Shown here in pieces: positions 1 through 5,278 of a stretch of DNA of 5,302 nucleotides; positions within the stretch are counted from its first letter, which is position 1; the number at the start of each line of letters is the position of its first letter. This DNA is from Nitrospinota bacterium (GTDB lineage Bacteria; Nitrospinota_A; UBA7883; JADGGD01). Below the pieces are notes generated by a model, which was not told where the DNA came from, ran no database searches, and saw nothing but the letters and a program-made list of their open reading frames with translations. The stretch spans positions 1 to 5,302 of the forward strand of contig JADGCD010000150.1 in assembly GCA_015229165.1 (NCBI GenBank). Direction: 5' to 3'. Made by a program: the position numbers and the translations under genes.

Positions 1-58
1 AGTTGGGAGTCGGCAGCAGATACTCGGTGAAGACTTCCGTGGCCGGGTCGAGGCGAGT
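1..58 (-). pseudogene. Possible 5'-truncated fragment of a Vgb-like beta-propeller gene
   Basis: Read on the minus strand, positions 58 to 2 give TRLDPATEVFTEYLLPTPN. This resembles the blade repeat of virginiamycin B lyase (Vgb)-like beta-propellers, whose typical form is a DP-x-T-x-x-F-T-E-Y-x-L-P-T-P-N string. The frame runs off the left edge. To the right it meets an in-frame TAA at 85-83, with no ATG, GTG or TTG between that stop and the similarity, and the kinase gene begins just beyond. A complete Vgb-like protein would need a signal peptide and earlier blades exactly there, so this looks like a gene that has lost its 5' end. Only 19 residues support the call, and a chance resemblance is possible. 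Confidence 0.3.
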
Positions 59-96
59 GGAATGCAGGGGGCGTGAACGCAGTTAACGATTGAGCC

Positions 97-102
97 GGAG
101 AG
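97..102 (+). promoter_or_regulatory. Ribosome binding site that sets the kinase start
   Basis: GGAGAG lies five bases before the GTG at 108. The upstream in-frame TTG at 90 has no Shine-Dalgarno sequence in front of it. The ATG at 117 is 14 bases from this one, which is too far. GTG 108 is therefore the preferred start, with ATG 117 as second choice. Confidence 0.55.
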
Positions 103-107
103 CGCGC

Positions 108-1958
108 GTGAACGATATGGAGACCATTCGGGAACAGAAGGCGGAGAACCCCGCCGCGAAGGAGCGAAGCCCGGAGAGGATCGCCCGCTTCGTGACCTTC
201 AACTACATGGTCGCCGTGACCCTTCTTGCCCTGTTTACGCTGGCGATCTTTTATTTTCTCGACCGGGAGGCGCGGGAGCAGAAGGATATCGGGGCGGTGA
301 TCAATATGGCCGGGAGGGACCGGATGTTCAGCCAGAGCATTCTCCTTTGGGGCGCGCGGATCGAAGCGGCGCACGACCATGTCTCGCGCGCGCATTACCG
401 GGAGCGGATGAGGGCCGACATCGCCCAGATGGCCGAAAACCACGCCCTCCTGACCGGCGTGAAAAGCAAACCGGGGTTCAACCCGTATCTGACGCCCGTG
501 CTGTATCAACATTATTTCGGCGCGCCGGTGCATCTCGACCGGAAGGTCAAGGCGTTCCACCGGGCCGGGCTGGCGGTCGCCGACTATCAGGGGACGGGAC
601 CGGACGACGCAGAGGAGATGCGGCTCCTCGACGAACTGGCATGGTTCGAACAGAGCGATTTGCGCAAGGATCTGGACGATGCCGCGAGCCTCTACCAGAA
701 CGAGTCGAAGCGTCTGCACGCCTTCTTCCACCGGTACGAGAACCTGTCGCTCGGGCTGATCCTGGCGATGCTGGGGCTGATCTCCTTTTACATCTTCCGT
801 CCGATGGTGCGCCATGTGCGCCGCATGACCGAGGGGATCATCGACAGCCAGCGCCGCCTGAAGGTGGTCACCGACACCATCGGCGAGGGGGTCTTCGTCG
901 CCGGGGTGGACGGGCGCATCACGTTCGCCAATCCCGAGGCGTCCCATATGCTCAAATACGACATCGACGAGCTGATCGGAATGAACTCGGCGGCGGTCTG
1001 CAGTCCCGGCTGCGACGACGAGCTTCACACCTCCGGTCGGGAGACGCCATTTCTCCGGGCGATGCGGGAGGGGATGGGGGGACGGGTCGAGCGGACCTCC
1101 TTCATGGACCGGACGGGCGACTGCTTCCCGGTGACCATGAGCGTGGCGCCCATCATGGAGCGGGGGACGGCCATCGGCGTGGTGGTCGGCTTCTACGACA
1201 TCACCGAGCAGATCGCCGCCGAGGAACGGCTCCTCAAGGCGAAGCGGGACGCGGAGAAGGCCAACGAGGCCAAGGAGCAGTTCATGGCGCTGGTGGCCCA
1301 CGACCTGCGGGGGCCGCTGGGGGCGATCTTCCAGATCATGAGCCACCTGGAGGCCAACGCGGAGACCCTGTCGATCGACCAGGCCCGTCTCGTGGAGCTG
1401 AGCGTGCGCAGCGTCGGCCAGATGCTGCACATGACCGAAGAGCTGCTCGACATCCACCGGATCAAGAACGCCATGGCCAATCCGAAGCTCGCCGACGTCC
1501 CGGTCCGGATGCTGGCGGTCAGGGCGACGATGATCCTTGAGCTGCAGGCGCGAAACAAGCGGGTGCGCATCGACAACCAGATCGACCGCAACCTCGTCTA
1601 CCGGGTCGACGAAGAGCTGTATCTGCAAGTGCTGATCAACCTGATCAGCAACGCCATCAAGTTCAGCTACGCCGGCCAGACGATTCGCATCTACAACCTG
1701 GAAGGGCGGGAGGGAACCATTTGCGTCGCCGATCAGGGAATGGGGGTCCCAGAGGGGATGATCTCCCATCTGTTCAGCCGCGAGATCAAAACGTCGCAAG
1801 TCGGATCGGGGGGGGAGATCGGAACCGGACTGGGGCTCCCCCTCTGCAAGGACATTATGCAGGCCCACGGGGGCGACATCTTCGTCGAATCGACGCCGGG
1901 CGAGGGGACCACCTTTTTTGTGACCGCGCCGGTGCAGCAGGGACAACAGGTGGCCTGA
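108..1958 (+). CDS. Membrane sensor histidine kinase with PilJ/NarX-like periplasmic domain and PAS domain
   Basis: This 616-residue protein (from GTG 108) is a two-component sensor kinase of the inner membrane. Transmembrane helices lie at about residues 29-51 and 213-231 and enclose a periplasmic domain of about 160 residues. That domain opens with INMAGRDRMFSQ (65-76), the signature of the PilJ/NarX-type sensor family. A PAS domain covers about 250-368 (GEGVFVAGVDGRITFANPEA, ending FYDITEQ), followed by a short coiled linker. HisKA spans about 390-456, with phospho-acceptor His398 in AHDLRGPLGAIFQ. The ATPase domain spans about 501-611: N box LINLISNAIKFS (Asn511, Asn515), G1 box ADQGMGVPE, G2 box GTGLGLPL. 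All catalytic boxes are intact. There is no receiver domain and no response regulator in the window, so its partner lies elsewhere or left of the edge. Family and architecture are clear. The ligand is unknown: NarX relatives sense nitrate/nitrite, but this domain does not prove that. Confidence 0.93.
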   Translation: MNDMETIREQKAENPAAKERSPERIARFVTFNYMVAVTLLALFTLAIFYFLDREAREQKDIGAVINMAGRDRMFSQSILLWGARIEAAHDHVSRAHYRERMRADIAQMAENHALLTGVKSKPGFNPYLTPVLYQHYFGAPVHLDRKVKAFHRAGLAVADYQGTGPDDAEEMRLLDELAWFEQSDLRKDLDDAASLYQNESKRLHAFFHRYENLSLGLILAMLGLISFYIFRPMVRHVRRMTEGIIDSQRRLKVVTDTIGEGVFVAGVDGRITFANPEASHMLKYDIDELIGMNSAAVCSPGCDDELHTSGRETPFLRAMREGMGGRVERTSFMDRTGDCFPVTMSVAPIMERGTAIGVVVGFYDITEQIAAEERLLKAKRDAEKANEAKEQFMALVAHDLRGPLGAIFQIMSHLEANAETLSIDQARLVELSVRSVGQMLHMTEELLDIHRIKNAMANPKLADVPVRMLAVRATMILELQARNKRVRIDNQIDRNLVYRVDEELYLQVLINLISNAIKFSYAGQTIRIYNLEGREGTICVADQGMGVPEGMISHLFSREIKTSQVGSGGEIGTGLGLPLCKDIMQAHGGDIFVESTPGEGTTFFVTAPVQQGQQVA

Positions 1959-2161
1959 CAGGCCGCGGAAAAACTATCTGCGTTGGCTCCGGGGTGTCGA
2001 TGGCAGACTTGAAATCCTCACGTATTCCCACATACGTTCCGGTTTCTCGCCTGCTCTCTCCTGCCGGAGCCGGCCTCGATAACGTTTTTCCACACCCTGT
2101 CACGCCCACCGTCACTGCGTTGGGCGTCGGGCGATGTCCGGATGATCGCGTCCCGATACTT

Positions 2162-2170
2162 TGCTATGCT
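2162..2170 (+). promoter_or_regulatory. Weak extended -10 promoter candidate for the dihaem cytochrome gene
   Basis: TGCTATGCT matches the extended -10 form TGnTATAAT at the TG and at four of six -10 bases. No TTGACA-like -35 is found 16-18 bases upstream. Transcription would begin near 2177, leaving a leader of about 90 bases. It is the best candidate in the gap but not strong. Confidence 0.25.
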
Positions 2171-2257
2171 GTCCCCTGCAATCAAGGTGAAACCCCCTGT
2201 CCGGGGCGCCTCTGTTCCGTTTCATCCGGGTCGGCGGAGGGTCGCCGGTCGTGTCGT

Positions 2258-2261
2258 GGAG
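2258..2261 (+). promoter_or_regulatory. Ribosome binding site supporting the GTG start at 2267
   Basis: GGAG lies five bases before GTG 2267. That GTG is the only start codon in frame that places a normal-length signal peptide at the N-terminus. The reading frame continues open upstream, so this site is what decides the start. Confidence 0.45.
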
Positions 2262-2266
2262 TCGCT

Positions 2267-3130
2267 GTGCCGTCGTATCCGTTGGCGCTGGTTCGCCCCG
2301 TTCTTGTCGCTCTGTTCGTCTGCCTCCTTGTCCCTTCCACGGGGCGGGCGGGGGACGCCCCGATACGGGGAGAGGCGCTCTATGCTCTCCATTGCGCCAC
2401 TTGTCATGGCCTCGGTGGGGAAGGGGACGGCTCCGCCGCTCCCCGCCTTGCGCGCAGGCCGCGCGACTTTACCCAGGGGGTCTACAAACTCAAGTCGAGC
2501 CGTCCGGAGGATTACCTTTCGCTCGACGATGACATTTTCGGCGCCATCACCAACGGCATTTCGGCTGGCGGCATGCCTCCCTGGGGCGACGCCCTTTCGG
2601 AAGGGGAGCGGCGGGATCTGGTGGCCTATCTCAAGAGCCTGTCCCCCGTTTTCGACGAAGAACCGACCCCGTCCCCCCTCGACCTGACGGGCAAAGTCCC
2701 CGCGACCGCCGACAGCGTCGCCCGGGGGCGGCAGGCGTATCTCGACCTGCAATGCGGCGAATGTCACGGCGACACGGGGCGGGGCCCGTCCCGCAAAAAG
2801 CTCAAAGACGACTACGGCGCGGCCATCTCCCCCCGCGACCTCGCAAAGCCGTGGACCTATATCGGGCCGGTGACGCCCGAAGGGCTCTATGCCCGCCTGA
2901 CCAACGGAATCCCCCTCACGCCGATGCCGGGGTTCGTCGAGCATGCGGGAAAGAGCGTCGCGGCCAAGGTTCGGTGGGATCTGGTCAACTATCTGGCCGC
3001 GCTCCATGCGGAAGGGGTGGAGGAGCGACGTCGGCTCTGGTGGATCGTAGTCGGCGCGCTGGCGCTGGTCGCCTGCGCAGGCGCCGGGTGGATGGCCGTC
3101 CGACGGTTCGGTCGCCGGGGTGGCCGGTAG
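2267..3130 (+). CDS. Dihaem c-type cytochrome, periplasmic, anchored by a C-terminal helix
   Basis: This 287-residue protein is an exported electron carrier with two class I cytochrome c domains. Residues 1-29 form a signal peptide (core VLVALFVCLLV, then GRAGDA). Domain 1 carries haem motif CATCH at 43-47, with Met103 in GGMPPW as the likely sixth ligand. Domain 2 carries CGECH at 163-167, with Met220 in TPMPGF as the likely ligand. The two domains share the pattern PRDxxx, then an L/FxxxTNGI helix, then a Met-Pro, which suggests internal duplication. A hydrophobic helix at about 257-278 followed by an Arg-rich tail (RRFGRRGGR) should hold the C-terminus in the inner membrane with the haems outside. 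The gene follows the kinase after 308 bases and ends tail-to-tail with the TPR gene. Partner enzyme and redox role are unknown; such dihaem subunits commonly link quinol-oxidising or molybdoenzyme complexes to other cytochromes. The GTG start is less certain than the body of the gene. Confidence 0.9.
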   Translation: MPSYPLALVRPVLVALFVCLLVPSTGRAGDAPIRGEALYALHCATCHGLGGEGDGSAAPRLARRPRDFTQGVYKLKSSRPEDYLSLDDDIFGAITNGISAGGMPPWGDALSEGERRDLVAYLKSLSPVFDEEPTPSPLDLTGKVPATADSVARGRQAYLDLQCGECHGDTGRGPSRKKLKDDYGAAISPRDLAKPWTYIGPVTPEGLYARLTNGIPLTPMPGFVEHAGKSVAAKVRWDLVNYLAALHAEGVEERRRLWWIVVGALALVACAGAGWMAVRRFGRRGGR

Positions 3131-3133
3131 GCG

Positions 3134-3838
3134 TTATCCCCGCTTCTGCTCTTCGGTGAGGGGGAGGCCGCAGCAGACCCCCTCCTTGTTGTTGGCCGGG
3201 TTGTATTCCCACGCGAGTTTGAAATATTTGTCGCTCATGGCGGAGTCCCCCCGCTTTTCGTAGAGATCGAGCAATTCGAGATAGGCGTAAAAGTAGCTCT
3301 TCTCCCGCTTGACGACTTCGAGCAGATACCGCTCCGCCACGTCGGACGCCCCCTCCTTCTTTGCGATGGCGCCAAGGTAGAACGTCGCCGCAAGGTCGCC
3401 TGGCTTTTGGACGAGGAAGCGTCCCATGGCCTCTTTGGCCTTCGGTAGTTCTCCCACCTGATAGTAGACCGCCCCCCTTATCCGATCCAGATCGTAGATG
3501 AAGGAACGGGCGCCCGATTCGTCCAGCAGTCCGTCGAACAGCTCTTCCCCGCCGTCCCGGTAGATGCGGGCCATCTGGATGTAGGAGAACTGGTCGTGAT
3601 GGTTCATGTCTATGAGGGAGAGGAAGAGATCCATCGACTCCCGGTACAACCCGTCGGAGGAGAGACGGACCGCCTGCAAGCGCATCCCCTCGATTTTTTT
3701 GTGCAACTCGGCCTTACCGAGCGTCTGGAGTTCCCGGACCGATACATCGGCCTGATCGTGGCCCCACGGAAGGGGGAGGAAGACCGAGGCCAGGCCGAGC
3801 AGCGTTCCGGCGACGATTGGAATGATCCATGTGCGCAT
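3134..3838 (-). CDS. Membrane-anchored or exported TPR-repeat protein
   Basis: This 234-residue protein of unknown specific function begins with a hydrophobic segment (about 4-24, IIPIVAGTLLGLASVFLPLPW) that serves as an uncleaved anchor or signal peptide, so the rest should lie in the periplasm. From about residue 47 on it is helical, with TPR-like units near 54-80, 85-97, 118-145, 147-178 and 182-214. The units around AVYYQVGELPKAKEAMGRFL and AYLELLDLYEKRGDSAMSDKYFKLAWEYNP are the clearest. A vicinal cysteine pair (Cys222-Cys223, GVCCGLPL) lies near the C-terminus. The start at 3838 is chosen because GGGAG lies six bases upstream and the hydrophobic segment follows at once; the frame is open for 87 more codons upstream, but that part is not protein-like. 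TPR domains bind other proteins, and an assembly or docking role for the neighbouring cytochromes is inference from position only. Confidence 0.85.
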   Translation of the reverse strand: MRTWIIPIVAGTLLGLASVFLPLPWGHDQADVSVRELQTLGKAELHKKIEGMRLQAVRLSSDGLYRESMDLFLSLIDMNHHDQFSYIQMARIYRDGGEELFDGLLDESGARSFIYDLDRIRGAVYYQVGELPKAKEAMGRFLVQKPGDLAATFYLGAIAKKEGASDVAERYLLEVVKREKSYFYAYLELLDLYEKRGDSAMSDKYFKLAWEYNPANNKEGVCCGLPLTEEQKRG

Positions 3839-3854
3839 CGACTGCTCCCGGTCG

Positions 3855-3872
3855 GTTCGTTCTTGTTCGTTC
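3855..3872. repeat. Tandem GTTCGTTC direct repeat
   Basis: GTTCGTTC occurs at 3855-3862 and again at 3865-3872, two bases apart, giving a period of ten bases, close to one helical turn. It lies in the leader of the minus-strand TPR gene, just upstream of that gene's ribosome binding site. It could be a regulator site or chance. Confidence 0.4.
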
Positions 3873-3882
3873 AGGTCGAGGC

Positions 3883-3945
3883 GATCGTTCGGCGCGTATG
3901 CTTTGACGTCGTTGAACGTTTTGTCTGTCGCGGCATTGAACGATC
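3883..3945. repeat. Spaced 8-bp inverted repeat in the divergent region, possible activator site
   Basis: GATCGTTC (3883-3890) and GAACGATC (3938-3945) are perfect reverse complements separated by 47 bases. A further TTGAACG copy at 3912-3918 repeats the first part of the right arm (TTGAACG at 3936-3942). These sites lie about 115-175 bases upstream of the start predicted from the sigma-54 element at 4032, the distance usual for enhancer-binding activators. Protein binding is inference. Confidence 0.4.
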
Positions 3946-3967
3946 CGATATATCCCTCTGCGGATCG
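3941..3967. repeat. 7-bp inverted repeat with 13-base loop
   Basis: CGATCCG (3941-3947) and CGGATCG (3961-3967) are perfect reverse complements. The left arm overlaps the right arm of the larger inverted repeat, so in RNA the two pairings would exclude each other. It may be a regulator site for either divergent gene or a structure in the leader of the minus-strand TPR transcript. Confidence 0.4.
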
Positions 3968-4006
3968 GGACGGTTTATGGCGCGTGTCATTGCAGATCGA
4001 TGAAAT

Positions 4007-4022
4007 TGCACATGTCATGCCG
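4007..4022 (-). promoter_or_regulatory. Weaker sigma-54 promoter candidate facing the minus-strand TPR gene
   Basis: On the minus strand CGGCATGACATGTGCA matches the sigma-54 consensus TGGCACG-N4-TTGCW at 9 of 12 informative bases. It keeps the invariant GG and GC twelve bases apart. Transcription would start near 3996, leaving a leader of about 158 bases that contains the inverted repeats described above. No convincing -10/-35 promoter was found for this gene. Confidence 0.35.
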
Positions 4023-4031
4023 TCGGCGGGG

Positions 4032-4047
4032 TGGAACAAAGCTTGCA
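4032..4047 (+). promoter_or_regulatory. Sigma-54 (-24/-12) promoter for the small TPR gene
   Basis: TGGAACAAAGCTTGCA matches TGGCACG-N4-TTGCW at 10 of 12 informative bases, with the invariant GG (4033-4034) and GC (4045-4046) at exactly twelve bases. The expected start is near 4058, which leaves a leader of about 22 bases containing the TGGAGG ribosome binding site at 4066-4071. Position and match are both good, so this is the best-supported promoter in the window. It implies control by RpoN and an ATP-dependent activator, neither encoded here. Confidence 0.65.
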
Positions 4048-4079
4048 AATTTATTGCCCAATCAATGGAGGAACAGGGA

Positions 4080-4541
4080 ATGGAAAACCGGATCGGCATG
4101 GTGTGGCGGGGGATGATGTTTCTGGCGTTGTTCGTGACGGCGGCGCCGACGTTTCATGAGGCGCGGGCGCAAGGATGGTTCGGCGGAGGGGGGAAGGCGG
4201 CCGGGGGGGAGGCCAAGCAGGCCGAAACCGACCTGCGCAATGCCACCAGCGCCTACGGCAGCGCCGACTATTCGAAGGTGATCGCGCTGACGTCGGAGAT
4301 CCTCAAGAAGAATCCGCGCCATGCGGGGGCATACAGCCTGCGCGGGAAGGCCTACAAGGACATGGGGGATGTGGCCAAGGCGTTGGCCGACGTGAACAAG
4401 GCCATCGAACTGGATGCCACGCTGGGAGAGGCCTATTTCGTCCGGGGACAGGTTAACGAAATCAACGGGGAAATGGCCAAGGCCGGACAGGATTACGTCA
4501 AGGCGTGCAAGAACGGCTACAAGACCGCCTGCGCCCGGTAG
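4080..4541 (+). CDS. Small exported TPR-repeat protein
   Basis: This 153-residue protein has no assigned function. Residues 1-30 are a signal peptide (MFLALFVTAAPTF core, cleavage after ARA), followed by a Gly-rich linker (WFGGGGKAAGG, 33-43). Three TPR units follow at about 48-80, 84-115 and 118-148; the middle one (AYSLRGKAYKDMGDVAKALADVNKAIELD) fits the TPR consensus closely. Cys143 and Cys151 near the end could form a disulfide in the periplasm. ATG 4080 is chosen because TGGAGG lies eight bases upstream and the signal peptide follows; the in-frame ATG at 4065 has no ribosome binding site. The gene lies behind a sigma-54 promoter and 102 bases ahead of a cytochrome gene with no terminator between, so the two may form one operon. 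A role in cytochrome assembly or complex docking is inference from position. Confidence 0.85.
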   Translation: MENRIGMVWRGMMFLALFVTAAPTFHEARAQGWFGGGGKAAGGEAKQAETDLRNATSAYGSADYSKVIALTSEILKKNPRHAGAYSLRGKAYKDMGDVAKALADVNKAIELDATLGEAYFVRGQVNEINGEMAKAGQDYVKACKNGYKTACAR

Positions 4542-4643
4542 AGGCGTGCGGCGGGAGGGTCCCCGGTTCCCCGATGGGCAAAGAACTGCGCCATCTGTTC
4601 GGGGCGCTTGCGGGCGACCGGAAACAACGTCTGGGAGTCGACC

Positions 4644-5069
4644 ATGAAGAATCGGTTCATGTATCTGTGTGTGGCGGCAGTGATCGGCGCGTCCTCTTTG
4701 ATCGTCGCTCCCGCCGCCTTTGCCGGCGCGGCGGATTGGCTCGGCGTCGCGTCCTCACCGGGGGGCGTCGCCGACGCCGACCTGAAAGCGGCGCGGGAGG
4801 ACTACGCGGTCAACTGCGCCACCTGCCACGGGAGAAACGGGGACGGGAAAGGGGAGCTGTCCGACAGCCTCAGCGTCCCGCCGCGCGACCATACCGATGC
4901 GAAATACATGGGGGCCCGCACCGATGAGCAACTGTTCAAGGCGATACGCGACGGGGGCGCCGCCGTGGGGAAGGCCGAGGATATGCCGCCGCACAGCGCG
5001 GTCATGAACGATGCGGCGATCCGCCGCATGGTGAAATATCTGCGGCGCCTGTGCGATTGCGGGAAGTGA
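4644..5069 (+). CDS. Small periplasmic monohaem cytochrome c (class I)
   Basis: This 141-residue exported electron carrier has a signal peptide at residues 1-27 (VAAVIGASSLIVAPAAFA, cleavage after AFA). One haem motif, CATCH, lies at 58-62, so Cys58 and Cys61 bind haem and His62 is the proximal ligand; Met114 in EDMPPHS is the likely distal ligand. The C-terminal helix (AAIRRMVKYLRRL) matches the last helix of class I cytochromes. The mature protein is about 114 residues, normal for a soluble carrier. Two extra cysteines at the very end (Cys137 and Cys139, CDCGK) are unusual. ATG 4644 is supported by GGGAG six bases upstream; a start 12 codons earlier lacks the signal-peptide layout. It may be co-transcribed with the small TPR gene. 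Its electron donor and acceptor cannot be read from the sequence; the dihaem cytochrome nearby is a plausible partner. Confidence 0.92.
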   Translation: MKNRFMYLCVAAVIGASSLIVAPAAFAGAADWLGVASSPGGVADADLKAAREDYAVNCATCHGRNGDGKGELSDSLSVPPRDHTDAKYMGARTDEQLFKAIRDGGAAVGKAEDMPPHSAVMNDAAIRRMVKYLRRLCDCGK

Positions 5070-5118
5070 GGCTGCGCGCCGCGGGATTATTTCGTTCGGT
5101 CGTCGGGCGGTCTTGAAC

Positions 5119-5149
5119 GGGAGCGTCTCCCCCCGCCTGTGGCAGGTGG
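5119..5149. repeat. Two adjacent short hairpins behind the cytochrome gene
   Basis: GGGAG-CGT-CTCCC (5119-5131) is followed one base later by CCGCCTG-TGG-CAGGTGG (5133-5149), a seven-pair stem with one G-U pair. The second is followed on the plus strand by A residues, not T, so it is not a standard terminator. The pair could protect the 3' end of the cytochrome mRNA. Confidence 0.35.
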
Positions 5150-5166
5150 AAAAATGTGTTGAGGCA

Positions 5167-5184
5167 GGGAGGTATGCGCCTCCC
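5167..5184 (+). terminator. Possible transcription terminator hairpin
   Basis: GGGAGG (5167-5172) and CCTCCC (5179-5184) form a perfect six-pair stem with a six-base loop, followed by GTCTTCTCC. The tail is pyrimidine-rich but lacks a real T run, so an intrinsic terminator is only possible. It is the best candidate for ending transcription from the cytochrome gene about 100 bases upstream. Confidence 0.3.
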
Positions 5185-5230
5185 GTCTTCTCCACTCTCA
5201 CGTCGCTCGTCAGCAATCCGCGTCTTTGCG

Positions 5231-5278
5231 CCCCCGGTAGTTGTATGGGTTTCCGTTCCGGGGGTACTTCGCACCCCC
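5231..5278. repeat. Two mutually exclusive hairpins sharing one G-rich arm
   Basis: CCCCCGG (5231-5237) can pair with CCGGGGG (5258-5264). The same G run can instead pair, as GGGGGT (5260-5265), with ACCCCC (5273-5278) around a small loop. Both stems cannot form together. No T run follows on the plus strand, so a terminator role is not shown. Confidence 0.4.

Larger units (their letters stand above)
1959..2266. other. Intergenic region between kinase and dihaem cytochrome genes
   Basis: This stretch of 308 bases has no convincing gene. The + frame that stays open through it from inside the kinase gene gives low-complexity, non-protein-like sequence until the cytochrome signal peptide begins. 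The only control signals I could pick out are a weak extended -10 element near 2162-2170 and a small CCCC/GGGG hairpin at 2194-2206. No rho-independent terminator for the kinase gene is visible: the hairpin overlapping its stop codon (1952-1964) is followed by A rather than T residues. Confidence 0.5.

Noticed and set aside
90..107. TTG at 90 as the kinase start
   Set aside because: There is no ribosome binding site ahead of it, whereas GGAGAG sits at a good distance before GTG 108.
1952..1964. GGCCT-GAC-AGGCC hairpin over the kinase stop codon
   Set aside because: It is followed by GCGGAAAAA rather than a T run, so it is not an intrinsic terminator on the plus strand.
1721..2266. Open frame continuing upstream of the dihaem cytochrome, in frame with it and overlapping the kinase gene
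   Set aside because: The part before 2267 overlaps the kinase catalytic domain in another frame, has low-complexity sequence, and would bury the signal peptide inside the protein.
2222..3007. Minus-strand frame of 261 codons opposite the dihaem cytochrome
   Set aside because: This is a shadow frame created by GC-rich codon bias; the plus strand carries both haem motifs.
3839..4099. N-terminal extension of the minus-strand TPR protein by 87 residues
   Set aside because: It would bury the hydrophobic N-terminal segment, run through the divergent promoter region and overlap the start of the small TPR gene. A good ribosome binding site supports the start at 3838.
4575..4590. GG and GC pair at sigma-54 spacing before the monohaem cytochrome (TGGGCAAAGAACTGCG)
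   Set aside because: The spacing is right, but apart from the GG and GC pairs the match is poor (CAC and the first T of TTGC are missing). In GC-rich DNA such a pair is expected by chance.
5133..5154. Strong stem next to a run of five A, considered as a minus-strand terminator
   Set aside because: On the minus strand the T run comes before the stem rather than after it, and no minus-strand gene ends here.
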